Assembly: GCA_013791885.1 (NCBI GenBank)
Contig: VMSZ01000055.1
Span: forward strand, 1 to 55,239
Length of the DNA stretch: 55,239 nucleotides
Source of the DNA: Sulfurimonas sp.
GTDB lineage: Bacteria; Campylobacterota; Campylobacteria; Campylobacterales; Sulfurimonadaceae
Direction of reading: 5' to 3'
How positions within the stretch are numbered: the first letter of the stretch is position 1; every line of letters starts with the position of its first letter. The translations under genes and the position numbers were made by a program. The notes under the pieces are model-generated. The model searched no databases. It was not told the DNA's origin and saw only the letters and a list, made by a program, of their open reading frames with translations. Positions 54,742-55,239 of this stretch are shown piece after piece.

Positions 54742-54826
54742 GCGGATGTGGTGAAATTGGTATACACGCCAGACTTAGGATCTGGTGCCGTAAGGTGTGG
54801 AGGTTCAAGTCCTCTCATCCGCACCA
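54742..54826 (+). tRNA. tRNA-Leu (anticodon TAG)
   Basis: Acceptor GCGGATG pairs with CATCCGC, then ACCA. The anticodon stem CCAGA/TCTGG encloses CTTAGGA, giving TAG. The long variable arm (TGCCGTAAGGTGT) marks a class II tRNA. Last gene of the cluster. Confidence 0.95.
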
Positions 54827-55130
54827 TCGACTTTTAAACCCCTAAAATACGACACTTCAAAGAATCTTTCAAACTCATTGTTTACCCTTTTAAATCCCTA
54901 TAACAAGAGCTTTCAAGTACGAAAGACTATCACTATAAACTTTAACGTAAACTTAATCATAAATCATTTCATTATCTTTTGGTGTATCTAGGTGTACCTG
55001 TTTGGTATATCCTATTGTAAAAACAAATAGGTAATAGTACAAGATGTCAACAGCGGAGTTAAAATAGGCAGTATGGAAGCTCCTTCAAATAAGATAGTTC
55101 GCCAATTCAAATAGTAAGTGCAACACCTGA
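54827..55130. other. Non-coding AT-rich stretch between tRNA-Leu and the IS30-type element
   Basis: About 300 bases without a supported gene. The minus strand at 54950-55030 has short open frames ending in stops soon after, which may be decayed coding sequence, but I cannot name it. The right part (about 55085-55130), with ATAGTAAGTGCAACACC, probably contains the terminal inverted repeat of the insertion sequence. A tRNA-Leu 3' end is a frequent integration site, but no duplicate of it is visible here. Confidence 0.4.
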
Positions 55131-55239
55131 TTAAACTGCTACATAAGATTTCGTAATTGTATCGAAAAACACTTCTGCAGGTGTTTGATAGCCAAGTACT
55201 TTTCTAGGTCTGCGATTTAGTTTGTTCTGAACTTCAACA
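55131..55239 (-). mobile_element. 3' end of an IS30-family transposase gene
   Basis: On the minus strand the sequence from the window edge is open and ends with TAA at 55131. The translated C-terminus contains NRRPRKVLGYQTPAEVFF, the conserved end of IS30-family DDE transposases that bind and cut the terminal repeats. Only 35 residues are in the window; the rest of the gene lies to the right. Completeness cannot be judged. Confidence 0.8.

Noticed and set aside
54950-55030. Integrase remnant next to tRNA-Leu
   Set aside because: Only short frames of about 20 codons are present and no catalytic motif can be recognised.

Overview
The window looks like chromosomal DNA of a low-GC, motile, Gram-negative member of the Campylobacterota, most like Sulfurimonas or a near relative. 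That placement is inferred from protein flavour and gene order: the pseudaminic acid/flagellin glycosylation genes, fliD and fliS, the short SRP RNA, short tightly overlapping genes and frequent TTG starts. No marker gene in the window fixes the genus.

Layout. (1) 1-13239: a surface-glycan and flagellin-glycosylation block, almost all on the minus strand and read right to left: fliD, pseB, pseC, pseF, pseG, an ATP-grasp enzyme, a HAD phosphatase, pseI, an AAA ATPase, a tagD/tagF-like glycerol-phosphate pair, a WcbI-like protein, and a partial rhamnan-synthesis F-like protein on the plus strand. No pseH is visible. (2) 13240-17856: a divergent fliD/fliS control region, fliS, a small helical protein, an SDR, then a sugar cassette (HAD phosphatase, FHS-family sugar permease, hexose-6-phosphate mutarotase). 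(3) 17837-25332: a minus-strand peptidoglycan-recycling operon (exported NagZ-amidase fusion, sodium/solute symporter, AnmK, AmgK, MurU) followed by an MltB-like lytic transglycosylase, with a nucleoside phosphorylase upstream. (4) 25397-28015: SRP RNA and a two-component system with a 7TMR-type histidine kinase. (5) 28127-43174: a 1606-residue lipoprotein-like adhesin with cadherin/Ig-type repeats, followed by a complete-looking type II secretion operon (G, H, F, K, L, M, N, C, D, E, I, J order). (6) 43216-54172: rpmI-rplT, a SpoIIE phosphatase/STAS pair, rarA, an rsuA-type pseudouridine synthase, kdsD, an unknown P-loop protein, nnrDE, thiG and an NSS transporter. (7) 54310-55239: five tRNA genes (Pro, His, Arg, Arg, Leu) and the 3' end of an IS30-type transposase.

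Two signals cut across the genes. The heptamer AAACGCA (TGCGTTT on the other strand) occurs about 110 times in 55 kb by manual count, roughly equal in both orientations and in all reading frames, where base composition predicts only a handful. It has the profile of a DNA-uptake-type or other genome-wide recognition word. Second, several intergenic regions carry a structured element with two hairpins of differing sequence around a conserved linker.

How the parts may work together: the pse block makes the nonulosonic acid that decorates flagellin next to the flagellar cap and chaperone genes. The recycling operon would cleave muropeptides in the periplasm, import the sugar and return it to UDP-MurNAc. 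The type II system is placed to secrete the large adhesin beside it, possibly under the adjacent two-component system; this last link is inference from position.
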